Shown here one piece after another: positions 8,650-17,608 of a stretch of 43,253 nucleotides of DNA; the stretch's first letter is position 1; every line of letters starts with the position of its first letter. Both the position numbers and the translations under genes were made by a program. The notes under the pieces are model-generated. The model ran no database searches and had not been told where the DNA came from. It saw nothing but the letters and a program-made list of their open reading frames with translations. Source of the DNA: an uncultured Tessaracoccus sp. (GTDB taxonomy: Bacteria; Actinomycetota; Actinomycetes; Propionibacteriales; Propionibacteriaceae); the NCBI RefSeq assembly GCF_947286155.1, contig NZ_CAMYPD010000022.1, forward strand, positions 1-43,253, written 5' to 3'.

Positions 8650-9989
8650 CGCAACTTCTTTCGCATCTTCTTCAGCGCCTTTCTGCCCTTCGCGACGTGC
8701 TCGGGCCAGGTGTCGATCAAGGTTTGACGAGCCCGTACCACGTTCCATTGCGCGTGCTCCACGTCTCGTCCTAGCTGGAAGGCTTCCTCCGGGGACATGC
8801 CAGCGACCTCGATACCGTCCGGCGGGCTCACCGAGGAACGCAGGAGGTCGATCACTTCGTCGAGTTCACGGTCGAGCTTGCGCACGGGTTTACCGAACAG
8901 CGGTTCGAGGAGACGGTTCGTCGCTCGCAGCTGCAACGCCGACCGCAAGGCAGCGCCCCACGCTTCGTCGGGGCCATCGTGCTCGAGTGCTCGACACCGA
9001 TCAAACAAGATCATGAGCGCCTGCTCCATGCGACTACTCAGCGCCACGCGGGCATTTTCCGTCGATAGATTGCCGAGCTTCGGGGCACGCACGGCGCCAA
9101 CGAGCGCGTCGATGACGCCCAGCAGGAGGTCGTCACGGCTACCACTGTCCGACGAGGCCAGCGTCCGCAGATCAGATTCAAGCGCATCGCGCCAGGCTGG
9201 TTCGAGCACCGGGGCGAGCCCTCGAAGATCGCGCGAGAGCTGATCGATCTCGACGCGCTCCTGCTCCGGCTTCTGTCTCAATTCCGCGATGACGAGCGCA
9301 TAGAGGTGGGCTTGTAGCACCTCGGAGACGAACTCCTCCAAGTTCATGTCCGGGTCGATACCTTCTGGCGGCCGGAAGCTCGTGAGCCCGGTGGCCGGAG
9401 GGCCGATGCGCTGCTGGAGCGTCGGCTGAGCACCCATGGGGCTCGCGTCGATCGCTTCGAGCGCGGAGACGATGAAGTCACGCTGCTGGCCCGCAAGCTT
9501 GGCCCTAGGAGTCATCGTGATCTCGCGGGTTGTGGAGAGCTCAACGTTGTCGCGAGTGATACGGATGGTGTCATCACGGATGTCGACAAGATCATCCTCG
9601 CCGCCGCGCAACACGTACTCGTGACGGTCGCAGACCATCGTGGCGAACGCCGTGAGCGGTTCGTGGCGCAGGAACCACGAGAGCTGACGTCGTAGCTCGC
9701 GAGGTAATTCTCCGGAGCCGTCTGGCGCGTAGCTCGCCTCGTCGGGAAGGCTCGGCCAGTCGGGAGCGGCCACGTACCACTCCCCTGACTCTTCGTTGCG
9801 GCGACGGCGCGCCACCACGATGCCTGCGCGCAACAGGCGAGCGTCGTGGGCGTCGAGGACGGTGACGTCCATCCGATGGCTCTGCGCAGGGCGCGCAAGC
9901 AGGCGCGTAAAGCCGGCTGGGTTCGACACCAGCAACGGCGCCGAGGCCTCAACCGGCACCCGGAACCGCAATGGCTTCTGCTTGGCCAT
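8646..9989 (-). CDS. Degenerate CYTH-CHAD-like protein of the topA-tmk operon
   Basis: This 447-residue protein is not a recognised enzyme, but its two halves resemble known folds. The N-terminal ~190 residues have CYTH-like features (LDAHDARLLRAGIVVARRR, about residues 44-62, and later RDNVELSTTREITM), but the initial ExExK metal-binding motif of triphosphate tunnel enzymes is missing. The C-terminal half contains WGAALRSALQLRATNRLLEP and a KLDRELDEVIDLL helix, like a CHAD domain that has lost its conserved histidines, and ends in a basic KALKKMRKKLR tail. Its ATG shares one base with the topA stop (TGATG) and its TGA overlaps the tmk start. The domain reading is inference from motif spacing. 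Confidence 0.82.
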   Translation of the reverse strand: MAKQKPLRFRVPVEASAPLLVSNPAGFTRLLARPAQSHRMDVTVLDAHDARLLRAGIVVARRRRNEESGEWYVAAPDWPSLPDEASYAPDGSGELPRELRRQLSWFLRHEPLTAFATMVCDRHEYVLRGGEDDLVDIRDDTIRITRDNVELSTTREITMTPRAKLAGQQRDFIVSALEAIDASPMGAQPTLQQRIGPPATGLTSFRPPEGIDPDMNLEEFVSEVLQAHLYALVIAELRQKPEQERVEIDQLSRDLRGLAPVLEPAWRDALESDLRTLASSDSGSRDDLLLGVIDALVGAVRAPKLGNLSTENARVALSSRMEQALMILFDRCRALEHDGPDEAWGAALRSALQLRATNRLLEPLFGKPVRKLDRELDEVIDLLRSSVSPPDGIEVAGMSPEEAFQLGRDVEHAQWNVVRARQTLIDTWPEHVAKGRKALKKMRKKLR

Positions 9990-12598
9990 CAGGACTTCTG
10001 CTTCGTCGTCTTACGTCTGGTGGTCTTGCGCTTGGGGGCCGGACCCTTGGCGCGCTTGGCCGCCAGCAGCTCGAAGGCGCGGGATGCGGTCAGGGTGGCC
10101 GGGTCTTCCCCGCGCGGCACCGTCACGTTGGTCTCACCGTCGGTGATGTACGGACCATAGCGCCCATCTTTCACCACGACGGGTTTGCCGCTGGCCGGGT
10201 CCTCGCCTAGCTCAAGCAACGGCGGCTTCGCGGCGGCCCGACCACGCTGTTTCGGCTGCGCGTAGATGGCCTCAGCCTGCTCCATGGTGATGCTGAAGAT
10301 TTCGTCCTCGCTCGTGAGCGAACGGGAGTCTGTGCCCTTCTTGAGGTACGGCCCGTATCGCCCGTTCTGCGCCGTGATCTCCGTGCCGTCCTCGGTAGTC
10401 CCGACGACGCGCGGCAGGCTGAGCAGTTGGAGGGCCTGGTCGAGCGTGACCGTCTCCAGCGACATCGATTTGAACAGCGACCCGGTGCGCGGCTTCTTCG
10501 ACTTTGGCGCGTCCTCGGGCAGCAGCTCGGTGACGTACGGCCCGAAACGCCCGTTCTTCGCGACGATAGTCAGTCCCGTCGCCTCGTCGACGCCGAGCTC
10601 TCGCTGCTCGTCGAGCGGCTGGCTGAGAAATTCCTCTGCCGCTTCGACGGTGAGCTGATCCGGAGGCAGGTCTTCGGGCACGTTGGCTCGCTTCTTGCCA
10701 CCCTCCGCTTCGACGTAGGTGCCGTAGCGCCCGACGCGCACGTCGATGCCGGAGTCGCCGAGCGGGAAGGTAGAGAGCGCCTTCGCATCGATGTCGCCCA
10801 ACTCCGTGACGAGTGTCTGCAAACCCTGGGCCGTCTTCCCCTCCGGGCCGAAGTAGAAGTCGTTGAGCACAGCGAGGCGCTTCGCCCTGCCCGACGCGAT
10901 CTCGTCGAGCTGATCTTCGAGGTGCGCGGTGAAGTCGTAGTCGATGAGCTTAGAGAAGTGCTCTTCGAGCAGCCTCGTCACCGCGAACGCGAGCCACGTG
11001 GGCACCAGCGCCGACCCCTTCTTGAACACGTAGTCGCGTGCGGTGATGGTGCGAATGATCGACGCGTACGTGGAGGGGCGGCCGATCTCGAGCTCTTCGA
11101 GCTTCGCGACGAGCGACGGCTCGGTGTATCGGGCGGGGGGCTTCGTCTGGTGCCCCGAGGCGGCGACGGCGTAGGCGGCGAGCTGGTCGCCCTCGGCCAG
11201 TTCCGGAAGACGCGACTGCTGATCGTCGGCGGCGCCCTCGTCGACACTCACGACGTACGCCTTGAGGAAGCCGGGGAACGTGATGGTGCGACCAGACGCG
11301 GCGAGTTCCAGTGCTTGACCATCGACGGTGGCTTGGAACGACAGCGACATCTGCTCACCCACCGCGTCGGCCATCTGGGAGGCGACCGTGCGCATCCAGA
11401 TGAGCTGGTAGAGGCGGTAGTGGTCACCGTTCAAACCGGCCTTGTCGGGGTGGACGAACTCGTCGCCGGCCGGGCGGATGGCCTCGTGCGCTTCCTGCGC
11501 GTTCTTCACCTTCGACGCGTACACCCGCGGCTTCGGGGAGAGGAATTTCTCACCGAACAACCCAGCGACGGCGCCTCGCGCGGCCTTGATGGCCTGGCTG
11601 GAGAGCGTCACCGAATCGGTACGCATGTACGTGATGAAGCCCTGCTCGTACAGATCTTGAGCCACCGACATTGTGCGCTGCGACGTGAAGTGCAGCTTAC
11701 GGCCCGCTTCCTGCTGCAGCGTCGTGGTGCGGAACGGCTCGTACGGGCGGCGGCTGTACGGCTTCGCTTCGACGGCTGTCACGACGATATCCGCGTCGCG
11801 CAGGCCGTCGGCAAGCTTGGTGGCGCTGGGCTCGTCGAGCACCATCACGTAGGGGTCTTTGGCCTGGCCCTCGGAGTCGAAGTCTCTGCCTTGGGCCACC
11901 TTCTGCCCATCGACAGACACGAGCCGCCCGGGGAATGTGCGCGGATCGCGGTGCTCGCCGGCATCCAGCGTGAGGTCGAGGTCCCAATACGCGGCCGGCA
12001 CGAACGCGATGCGCTCGCGCTCCCTATCGACGATGAGCCGGGTGGCCACCGACTGCACACGACCGGCGGAGAGCTTCGGCATTACCTTCTTCCACAGCAC
12101 CGGGGAGACCTCGTAGCCGTAGAGACGGTCCAAGATGCGTCGGGTCTCCTGCGCATCTACAAGGCTGACGTCGAGCTCACGCGGGTTCTCCACCGCCTCT
12201 TGGATAGCATGCTTGGTGATCTCGTGGAACACCATCCGCTTGACGGGGATCTTCGGCTTCAGTTCCTCGAGCAGGTGCCACGCGATCGCTTCACCTTCGC
12301 GGTCACCGTCGGTGGCGAGCAGGAGTTCGTCGACGTCCTTCAGCTTAGCTTTCAGCTCCCTGATGGTGGCTTTCTTATCCGCACCTACGACGTAGATGGG
12401 CGCGAAGTCGTCATCCACGTTCACGCCGGTGCGCGCCCACTTCTCGCCCTTGTATTTCGCAGGCACGTCGGACGCACTGGTGGGAAGGTCGCGGACGTGG
12501 CCGCGGCTCGAGGTGACCGAGTATTCCTTACCGAGGAAACCAGCGATTTTGGTGGCCTTGGTGGGTGACTCAACGATCACGAGGCGCTGTGGGGTCAT
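9989..12598 (-). CDS. topA: DNA topoisomerase I
   Basis: This type IA topoisomerase relaxes negative supercoils. The TOPRIM domain has Glu10 (VIVESPTKA) and the DGD pair D97/D99 (LATDGDREGEAIAW). The strand-cleaving tyrosine is Y324 in FITYMRTDSV. The C-terminal part carries four GRYGPY-type repeats (GRYGTY, GRFGPY, GRYGPY, GRYGPY), and the protein ends in a Lys/Arg-rich tail (KRKTTRRKTTKQKS) as in other actinobacteria, with no zinc fingers. The 869-aa length is normal. The ATG is preceded by AGGAAG. It heads the overlapping CYTH/CHAD-tmk-holB cluster. Confidence 0.98.
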   Translation of the reverse strand: MTPQRLVIVESPTKATKIAGFLGKEYSVTSSRGHVRDLPTSASDVPAKYKGEKWARTGVNVDDDFAPIYVVGADKKATIRELKAKLKDVDELLLATDGDREGEAIAWHLLEELKPKIPVKRMVFHEITKHAIQEAVENPRELDVSLVDAQETRRILDRLYGYEVSPVLWKKVMPKLSAGRVQSVATRLIVDRERERIAFVPAAYWDLDLTLDAGEHRDPRTFPGRLVSVDGQKVAQGRDFDSEGQAKDPYVMVLDEPSATKLADGLRDADIVVTAVEAKPYSRRPYEPFRTTTLQQEAGRKLHFTSQRTMSVAQDLYEQGFITYMRTDSVTLSSQAIKAARGAVAGLFGEKFLSPKPRVYASKVKNAQEAHEAIRPAGDEFVHPDKAGLNGDHYRLYQLIWMRTVASQMADAVGEQMSLSFQATVDGQALELAASGRTITFPGFLKAYVVSVDEGAADDQQSRLPELAEGDQLAAYAVAASGHQTKPPARYTEPSLVAKLEELEIGRPSTYASIIRTITARDYVFKKGSALVPTWLAFAVTRLLEEHFSKLIDYDFTAHLEDQLDEIASGRAKRLAVLNDFYFGPEGKTAQGLQTLVTELGDIDAKALSTFPLGDSGIDVRVGRYGTYVEAEGGKKRANVPEDLPPDQLTVEAAEEFLSQPLDEQRELGVDEATGLTIVAKNGRFGPYVTELLPEDAPKSKKPRTGSLFKSMSLETVTLDQALQLLSLPRVVGTTEDGTEITAQNGRYGPYLKKGTDSRSLTSEDEIFSITMEQAEAIYAQPKQRGRAAAKPPLLELGEDPASGKPVVVKDGRYGPYITDGETNVTVPRGEDPATLTASRAFELLAAKRAKGPAPKRKTTRRKTTKQKS

Positions 12599-12666
12599 GA
12601 ATTCTTCCTGCTCAACGTTCGGGTTCCTAGACCATAGCCGACGAAGTGTGAACGTCCGGTGGCGTG

Positions 12667-14118
12667 TCAGCTCCCTTCTGGAACAAGGTACTGCTCTTCG
12701 AGGGCCTTGCGCAGTTTGGCAAGCATGTCCACAGTGAATTGCGACGGGTCCAGCTCCAGGATCTGCGCTACCGCGTCGAGCACCTGCTGCACGGTGAGGT
12801 CGCCGTCGAGTGCCCCGAGCACGGCGGCGAACCCGGTGTCGGTGGTCATGCCTCGAAGCAGCCCGGTGGTCTGTCTAAAGACGATGTGTTCCGGATCTTC
12901 CGCGCCTGGTGCGCCCACGGTCTCTTGGCGCACGTCGACGAGTCGTGGGCGTGAGGCCAGGAGCTGCTCGTCGGGTGCGGTGGCTGCGTCGACGGCGGCC
13001 CGGTGCCGCGCGAAGACTGGGGCCACCGGTTGTTGGACGGCGTGGGGCCAGGATTCGACGCGAACGTGCGGTGTGGCCCTGCCCGCGTCGGTGACGAGAA
13101 TCCAGCCCATCCCCACTTCCGCGATGCGCAGTTCGGCGAAATACTCGAGCCATCGTTCATACGCGGGCCGCCACTCGGGCGTGCCGGCGAGCCCAGCGTC
13201 GGCGAGCCACATCTCGATATAGCTGTACTTATCGAGGCGCTCCCGCTCTATCACCCACACGTCGAGATTGAGCGGCGCCAGCAGCGAGCGGATGCGTTCA
13301 TCCCACGTTTGACCCTCCAGAATGGCCCAGTTCGTGAGTAGCTGGAGGCTGCCGTCCGGAGCCAGATGCGCCGGAGCATCGCGGAGAATGGCCTGCAGCA
13401 GACCGTCGCCGGTGAAATTCGTCTCTCGGTAGGTTAGCGTCGAGCCGTCCTTCGACGGCGGGCTCATCACGTATGGCGGGTTGGAGACGATGAGGTCGAA
13501 TTGTTCCCCCGTAACCGGCGAAAACAGCGACCCCTCCCGAACGTCGACGCTGACACCGGTGAGCGCGGCGCTCGCGCGCGCCATGGTGAGCGCTCTGGCG
13601 TTGACGTCGGTAGCAACAACGCTCGTCGCGTGCTGGGCGAGGTGCAATGACTGCACCCCGCAGCCGGTGCCGAGGTCGAGCGCCCGCAGGACCGGTGTGC
13701 GCATCGTCATTTGTGCCAACGTGGTGGATGCCGGGGAGACGCCCAGCACATAGTCGGGGCGAGTGGGCGTGGTTACCAGGTCAAGGCCTGGGGTCAGGTC
13801 GGAGACCACCCAACCCGACGCGCCATCGTCGGGAGAGCCGTACGGCCGGACATCGACGGTGGCCCGAACCCGCCCGTCGTACTCAGCGAGGTACTCGTCG
13901 GCTTCTCCTTCCAGGAATGCGACGTCGGAGTTTGGCACGTCCTGCTGCAAGATGAACAGCTTGATGAGCGTGGCGAGCGGATCATGGGCATCGCCGAGTT
14001 CGCGGGATGCGGGCACCGTGATGTTGCGTCCGAGCCCGGCTTGGCCAAGCTCACCGATGCGATTCAACACGCCATTTGCCGTGTATCCCGCCTCGGACAA
14101 TCGGCTGCGCAATGCCAT
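12667..14118 (-). CDS. Class I SAM-dependent methyltransferase with NPPY motif
   Basis: This 483-residue protein has a ~140-residue N-terminal domain of unknown type, a methyltransferase core with SAM-binding DLGTGCG (148-154) and acidic VVATDVN (about 167-173), and the catalytic-loop motif NPPY (213-216). NPPY indicates amino-group methylation (adenine N6 or glutamine N5, HemK/RlmG-like). A C-terminal ~200-residue domain completes it. This actinobacterial family habitually lies beside topA. The substrate (RNA or protein glutamine) cannot be decided here. The start ATG 14118 follows an AGGGAA ribosome binding site. Confidence 0.85.
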   Translation of the reverse strand: MALRSRLSEAGYTANGVLNRIGELGQAGLGRNITVPASRELGDAHDPLATLIKLFILQQDVPNSDVAFLEGEADEYLAEYDGRVRATVDVRPYGSPDDGASGWVVSDLTPGLDLVTTPTRPDYVLGVSPASTTLAQMTMRTPVLRALDLGTGCGVQSLHLAQHATSVVATDVNARALTMARASAALTGVSVDVREGSLFSPVTGEQFDLIVSNPPYVMSPPSKDGSTLTYRETNFTGDGLLQAILRDAPAHLAPDGSLQLLTNWAILEGQTWDERIRSLLAPLNLDVWVIERERLDKYSYIEMWLADAGLAGTPEWRPAYERWLEYFAELRIAEVGMGWILVTDAGRATPHVRVESWPHAVQQPVAPVFARHRAAVDAATAPDEQLLASRPRLVDVRQETVGAPGAEDPEHIVFRQTTGLLRGMTTDTGFAAVLGALDGDLTVQQVLDAVAQILELDPSQFTVDMLAKLRKALEEQYLVPEGS

Positions 14119-14190
14119 AGGTTCCCTTTCCTCGCTGGCGGTGGTTGCTCTCCACTATTTCTACTGCACATCTGCTCCTGCACCACGTCA

Positions 14191-14547
14191 TCACACGGTT
14201 GCTGCAGTGGCTAATCGTTCAATGTGCTCGGGCACAATACCCAGATGCGGCTGGATGTGCGCCACCACCCCCGTTTCGACGACGACGTTCGGCCCCTCGC
14301 CGCGCACCACGCAGCGAGAGAGGGTTCCTCCGTTGCGCAGAGCTGCCTGCTTGGAGGCTGCGCAAGGGTCGTCACCCCTGACTGCCGCCGACGCGCCTGC
14401 CAGCGCCGCAACTTCTGCGACGCGCTCAGCTTGACGAATGGTGCTGAGCCACGTGATGCACAGGCACGATGCCCCGGCCACGACGGCGGTCACAGCTGCG
14501 ATGCCCGCCGTCAGCACGGTGCCGACGCCGCGTTCTGCGCGGCTCAT
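14191..14547 (-). CDS. TadE/TadG-like pseudopilin-like protein of the Tad locus
   Basis: This 118-residue protein has a single N-terminal transmembrane segment preceded by a short charged head (MSRAERGVGTVL, then AAVTAVVAGASCLCITWL). That is the layout of TadE/TadG-like minor pilins and of the Rv3654c-type protein in the mycobacterial tad cluster. The rest is a small periplasmic-side domain with two cysteines (DDPCAASKQ and LSRCVV) that could pair. ATG 14547 overlaps the upstream tadE stop as ATGA; an upstream ATG at 14577 is less likely. It is probably translated from the flp operon. Confidence 0.8.
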   Translation of the reverse strand: MSRAERGVGTVLTAGIAAVTAVVAGASCLCITWLSTIRQAERVAEVAALAGASAAVRGDDPCAASKQAALRNGGTLSRCVVRGEGPNVVVETGVVAHIQPHLGIVPEHIERLATAATV

Positions 14548-14912
14548 GAGTGCGCGCCCGGTTCGTAGGCCATCCATGTGCTGGCACGCACGGGGATATC
14601 GCCCAGGCCAATCACCAAGCTGGTCGTAGAGACCGTGACGGTGACGCCGGCGTCGTCGCGTTCCACCTTCACGGCACCTGGTGCCCGTTGTTCAGCTTTG
14701 TGGGCCGCGTCGGCGTCGCCGCGAGCGAGTTGCCTGGCGATTTGCGCCGACGACTCTGCCACCGCGGCTTGCGAGACCCCAAGCATGGTCAGCGTCACCA
14801 ACACGGCTGCCAGCATCGTCGCGGTGACGAAGCCGATGGCGAGTTCGACGGTGACCATGCCGCGGGGTGAGGGGCGACGGCCGGTGCCGCCGCCCGCCAA
14901 CCCTGCAAGCAT
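14544..14912 (-). CDS. TadE-like pilus assembly protein
   Basis: Its 122 residues include a GMVTVELAIGFVTATMLAAV segment, the TadE-type prepilin-like motif (small residue, then T-x-E, followed by a hydrophobic helix), and a short C-terminal domain. TadE-family proteins are minor pseudopilins processed by the prepilin peptidase and needed for Flp pilus assembly. The start ATG 14912 shares one base with the TAA of the preceding pilin gene (TAATG), and the stop overlaps the next gene. The long upstream extension of this reading frame, to 15197, lies across flp and is not used. Confidence 0.85.
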   Translation of the reverse strand: MLAGLAGGGTGRRPSPRGMVTVELAIGFVTATMLAAVLVTLTMLGVSQAAVAESSAQIARQLARGDADAAHKAEQRAPGAVKVERDDAGVTVTVSTTSLVIGLGDIPVRASTWMAYEPGAHS

Positions 14913-15154
14913 TAGAAGCCGAACATCTTTCCGAAGATATCGAAGATGCTGCCGCCCCCGTTGCCGGTGCTGATGTTGTTGAAGATGTTCACCACCCAGT
15001 CGAAGAGCATTTTGAAGAACTGGTTGTCGTTGAAGATGCGCAACAGCACCAGTGCTGCTGCGGCGGCCGCGAGCAGCCCGATGGCGTACTCGACGGTGGT
15101 GAGGCCGCGTTCGGCCAGACGCTTGACGGTAGTGGTGGTTTTCACGATGTCCAT
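14912..15154 (-). CDS. Flp-type pilin (DUF4244-like)
   Basis: This 80-residue protein has the structure of a Flp prepilin: a short basic leader (KRLAERG), a processing site before LTTVEYAIGLL with the conserved Glu-Tyr pair at +5/+6, and one hydrophobic helix (AIGLLAAAAAALVLLRIF). The C-terminal region is small, rich in Asn and Phe (NDNQFFKMLFDWVVNIFNN), then Gly. I chose ATG 15154 for its AGGAA ribosome binding site. It is the first gene of the flp-tadE-tadE-like operon. It lies 41 nt downstream of the conserved element at 15196-15260, which is also found in front of ssd. Confidence 0.87.
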   Translation of the reverse strand: MDIVKTTTTVKRLAERGLTTVEYAIGLLAAAAAALVLLRIFNDNQFFKMLFDWVVNIFNNISTGNGGGSIFDIFGKMFGF

Positions 15155-15195
15155 TGGGGTTCCTTCCCTCGAAGCTGCCCGGGAACGTCCCGGAC

Positions 15196-15260
15196 ACCCA
15201 TCGTTATGGCAGCGACACGCCCGAGATTCCCGCCGGGAAGGCGTTCTGTGGATAACTTCG
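15196..15260 (-). promoter_or_regulatory. Conserved bipartite Tad-locus element with DnaA-box sequence, flp copy
   Basis: Read toward flp: CGAAGTTATCCACAG (15260-15246), a 21-nt unconserved spacer, then a 29-bp block containing GGGCGTGTCGCTGCCATAAC. The same two blocks with the same 21-nt spacer occur at 21223-21287 before ssd; the 15-bp block is identical and the 29-bp block differs at two positions. TTATCCACA (15247-15255 complement) is a perfect match to the DnaA-box consensus. The conserved CATAAC end could be a -10 region, giving flp a leader of about 35-40 nt. The binding protein is unknown. Confidence 0.75.
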
Positions 15261-15297
15261 TCGCCTTGATACTGGGCCTGTGGAAGGTGGGCGCAGT

Positions 15298-17541
15298 TCA
15301 CGCCTCGAGCACACGCGTCAGCAACACGGTGGCTCGCTCTTTGTCGAGCACCTGGTTCGCGTTGCCGCACTTCGGCGAGACGATGCACGCGGGACAGCCG
15401 TCGTCGCAGGGGCAGCGGCGAAGGCGTTCCAGCGTGGCCGTCAGCCACGCGTCAACGACGTCGTAGCCTCGGAAGGCGAACCCTGCGCCGCCGGCGAGAC
15501 CGTCGTGGACGAAGATGGTGGGCACTCCGGTATCCGGGTGCAGCGCCGTAGAGACGCCCCCAATGTCCCAGCGGTCGCAGGGCGCGAAGGCCGGGAGCAG
15601 GCCGATGGCGGTGTGTTCGATGGCGTGCGCTGCGGCGCCCAGCTGCAGCGACCCCCAATCAAGCGCTGCGGTGAGCTCGTCGGGGATCGTGAGCCACACC
15701 GCCTGCGTGATGAGCTGCCGACGTGGCATCTCCAGGGGATGTTGGTCCCACACTTCGTGCGTGAGTTCGTCGCGACGCAAGTAGGCCAGCACCTGGGAGG
15801 TGAGCCGCACATCGCCGCGATGCACGGTCGCCCCGCCGAGGACACGCGAATCCCGCTCGGAGAGCACCTCGATTTCCGAGCTGGTCTGCGGCTGGGTGTA
15901 GTACTTCGGCCGCGCCTCCACCACGAACGCCTGCTTGTCAGCGCGGTCGATCTCGTCGACGAGGAAGCTCTCACCCTGGTGCAGGTACACCGCCCCTGGG
16001 TGGGCAACGGCGTCGACGCGCGCTTCGTCGACGGTGCCGACGATCCTCCCCGTGTCGCGCTCGATGAGGTCGTACGGCTTCGCCCCGGCCGATCGCAGCG
16101 AGATGAAATCGACGGCGCGGTCGGCCCGCGTCCAGTAGTACTTCCCTCCTCGGTCGCGCAGCACCTTCTGATCCACTAGTTGGCCGACGACAGCACCGTA
16201 TGCACCACCGAACCAGCGTGCATCGTCCGACGTCAGGGGTAGTTCCTGGGCCGCTGCGGCGAGGTGCGGCCCGAAGACGCGCGGGTTGTCGGGGTGCAGC
16301 ACAGCCTGCTCGACGGGGGCACGCAGCAGCGCCTCCGGATGGTCGAAGAGGAATCCGTCGAGTGGGTTCTCCCTGGCCAGCACGACGACCAGCGCATCGG
16401 TGCCCCGTCGGCCAGCCCGCCCAGCTTGCTGCCACAGCGTGCTCAGCTTTCCCGGATAACCCGCGATGAGTACGGCGTCCATCCCGGCCACGTCAATGCC
16501 GAGCTCGAGCGCGTTCGTCGTCGCGACCCCGCGCAGAGCGCCGGTTTGCAGCGCCTGCTCCAAGCTGCGTCGCTCGCCGGGCAGGAAGCCCGCCCGGTAG
16601 CTCGCGATGGCCGGGCCTGCGATCTCCTGCGCTTCGAGCGCGACGAGTTCCGCGCCCGTTCTGCTCGCGACGAAGGCGATGGTCTGCGCCCCCGACGCCA
16701 CCAGGCGTCCGAGGAGGTTGCCTGTGTCTTGGTTGAGCGAGATGGACGGCTTCCACAGTGCTACGACGCGCTTCGGTTTCGGCGCCCCGTCGTGCGTCAC
16801 GGCTGTGATGGCCGGCTCCCCGATCAGCTTGCCGCCGAATTCGTCCATGCCCGTGGCGGTGCCTGAGGCGAGCAAGAACGTCGGGTTGGCGCCGTAGTGG
16901 GCGGCGAGTCGGCGCAGGCGCCGTAGTACGTGCGCGATGTGCGCGCCGAAGACCCCCTGGTAGCGGTGTGCTTCGTCGACGACGACGTAGCGCAGCCCCG
17001 ACAGCAGCCTGGACCACCGCCGGTGATTGGGCAGCACGGAATAGTGCAGCATGTCCGGATTGGTGAACACGAAACTGGCATGCTCGCGGGCGAATCGTCG
17101 CTCGGCCTCATCCGAGTCGCCGTCGACGGCGGTGATGCGCCAATCCGCTGGCCCGAAGGCGGTTGCGGCGCGCACCTGATCGTGGGCGAGAGCCTTCGTC
17201 GGAGCGAGATAGAGCGCTGTGTGCTCGGTACGCCGGATGCGCGAGGTGGGCACCTCCACCCCGACGTTGCCCTCCGCCGTCGCCGCGATTACCGGCAACA
17301 GGTAGGCCAGCGACTTGCCCGAACCCGTCGAGGTGGTGAGCGCGACGTGCCGCCCGCGATAGGCGAGCTCCGCGAACTCCTGCTGGTGCGTCCACAGCCG
17401 CTCGATGCCCTGGTTGGCGCAACGTTGCCGCACCTTAGACGACACCCACGCCGGCCAGTCGCCGTACTCCCCCTCGCTCGCGGGGCGCACGTCGACGGTG
17501 GAGACCTCGGGCGCGTCCAGCACCCACGACCAGCTGTGCAT
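15298..17541 (-). CDS. DEAD/DEAH-box helicase with C-terminal DUF1998-type domain
   Basis: This 747-residue superfamily 2 helicase is of the type found beside actinobacterial tad clusters (Rv3649-like, related to MrfA). Motif I is TGSGKS (72-77), motif II is DEAH (189-192), and motif III-like LLASGTATG follows. The second RecA domain contains TNALELGIDVAGMDAV and QQAGRAGRRG. Near the C-terminus, CPCDDGCPACIVSPKC gives four closely spaced cysteines likely to bind zinc, as in DUF1998 domains. MrfA-type relatives act in DNA repair, and a link to pilus function is only positional. A TAGAGT box ends 6 nt before the ATG, suggesting leaderless expression independent of the tad operons. Confidence 0.92.
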   Translation of the reverse strand: MHSWSWVLDAPEVSTVDVRPASEGEYGDWPAWVSSKVRQRCANQGIERLWTHQQEFAELAYRGRHVALTTSTGSGKSLAYLLPVIAATAEGNVGVEVPTSRIRRTEHTALYLAPTKALAHDQVRAATAFGPADWRITAVDGDSDEAERRFAREHASFVFTNPDMLHYSVLPNHRRWSRLLSGLRYVVVDEAHRYQGVFGAHIAHVLRRLRRLAAHYGANPTFLLASGTATGMDEFGGKLIGEPAITAVTHDGAPKPKRVVALWKPSISLNQDTGNLLGRLVASGAQTIAFVASRTGAELVALEAQEIAGPAIASYRAGFLPGERRSLEQALQTGALRGVATTNALELGIDVAGMDAVLIAGYPGKLSTLWQQAGRAGRRGTDALVVVLARENPLDGFLFDHPEALLRAPVEQAVLHPDNPRVFGPHLAAAAQELPLTSDDARWFGGAYGAVVGQLVDQKVLRDRGGKYYWTRADRAVDFISLRSAGAKPYDLIERDTGRIVGTVDEARVDAVAHPGAVYLHQGESFLVDEIDRADKQAFVVEARPKYYTQPQTSSEIEVLSERDSRVLGGATVHRGDVRLTSQVLAYLRRDELTHEVWDQHPLEMPRRQLITQAVWLTIPDELTAALDWGSLQLGAAAHAIEHTAIGLLPAFAPCDRWDIGGVSTALHPDTGVPTIFVHDGLAGGAGFAFRGYDVVDAWLTATLERLRRCPCDDGCPACIVSPKCGNANQVLDKERATVLLTRVLEA

Positions 17542-17608
17542 GGGCGCACTCTACAACTGCCTTCCGCTCTGATCGGACAGTGCCAGGTGTGCCCCACGCA
17601 CATGACGA

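Noticed and set aside
10427..12568. 713-codon plus-strand ORF
   Set aside because: It is antisense to topA along its whole length. Its composition is the usual mirror of high-GC codon bias, and topA has full motifs.
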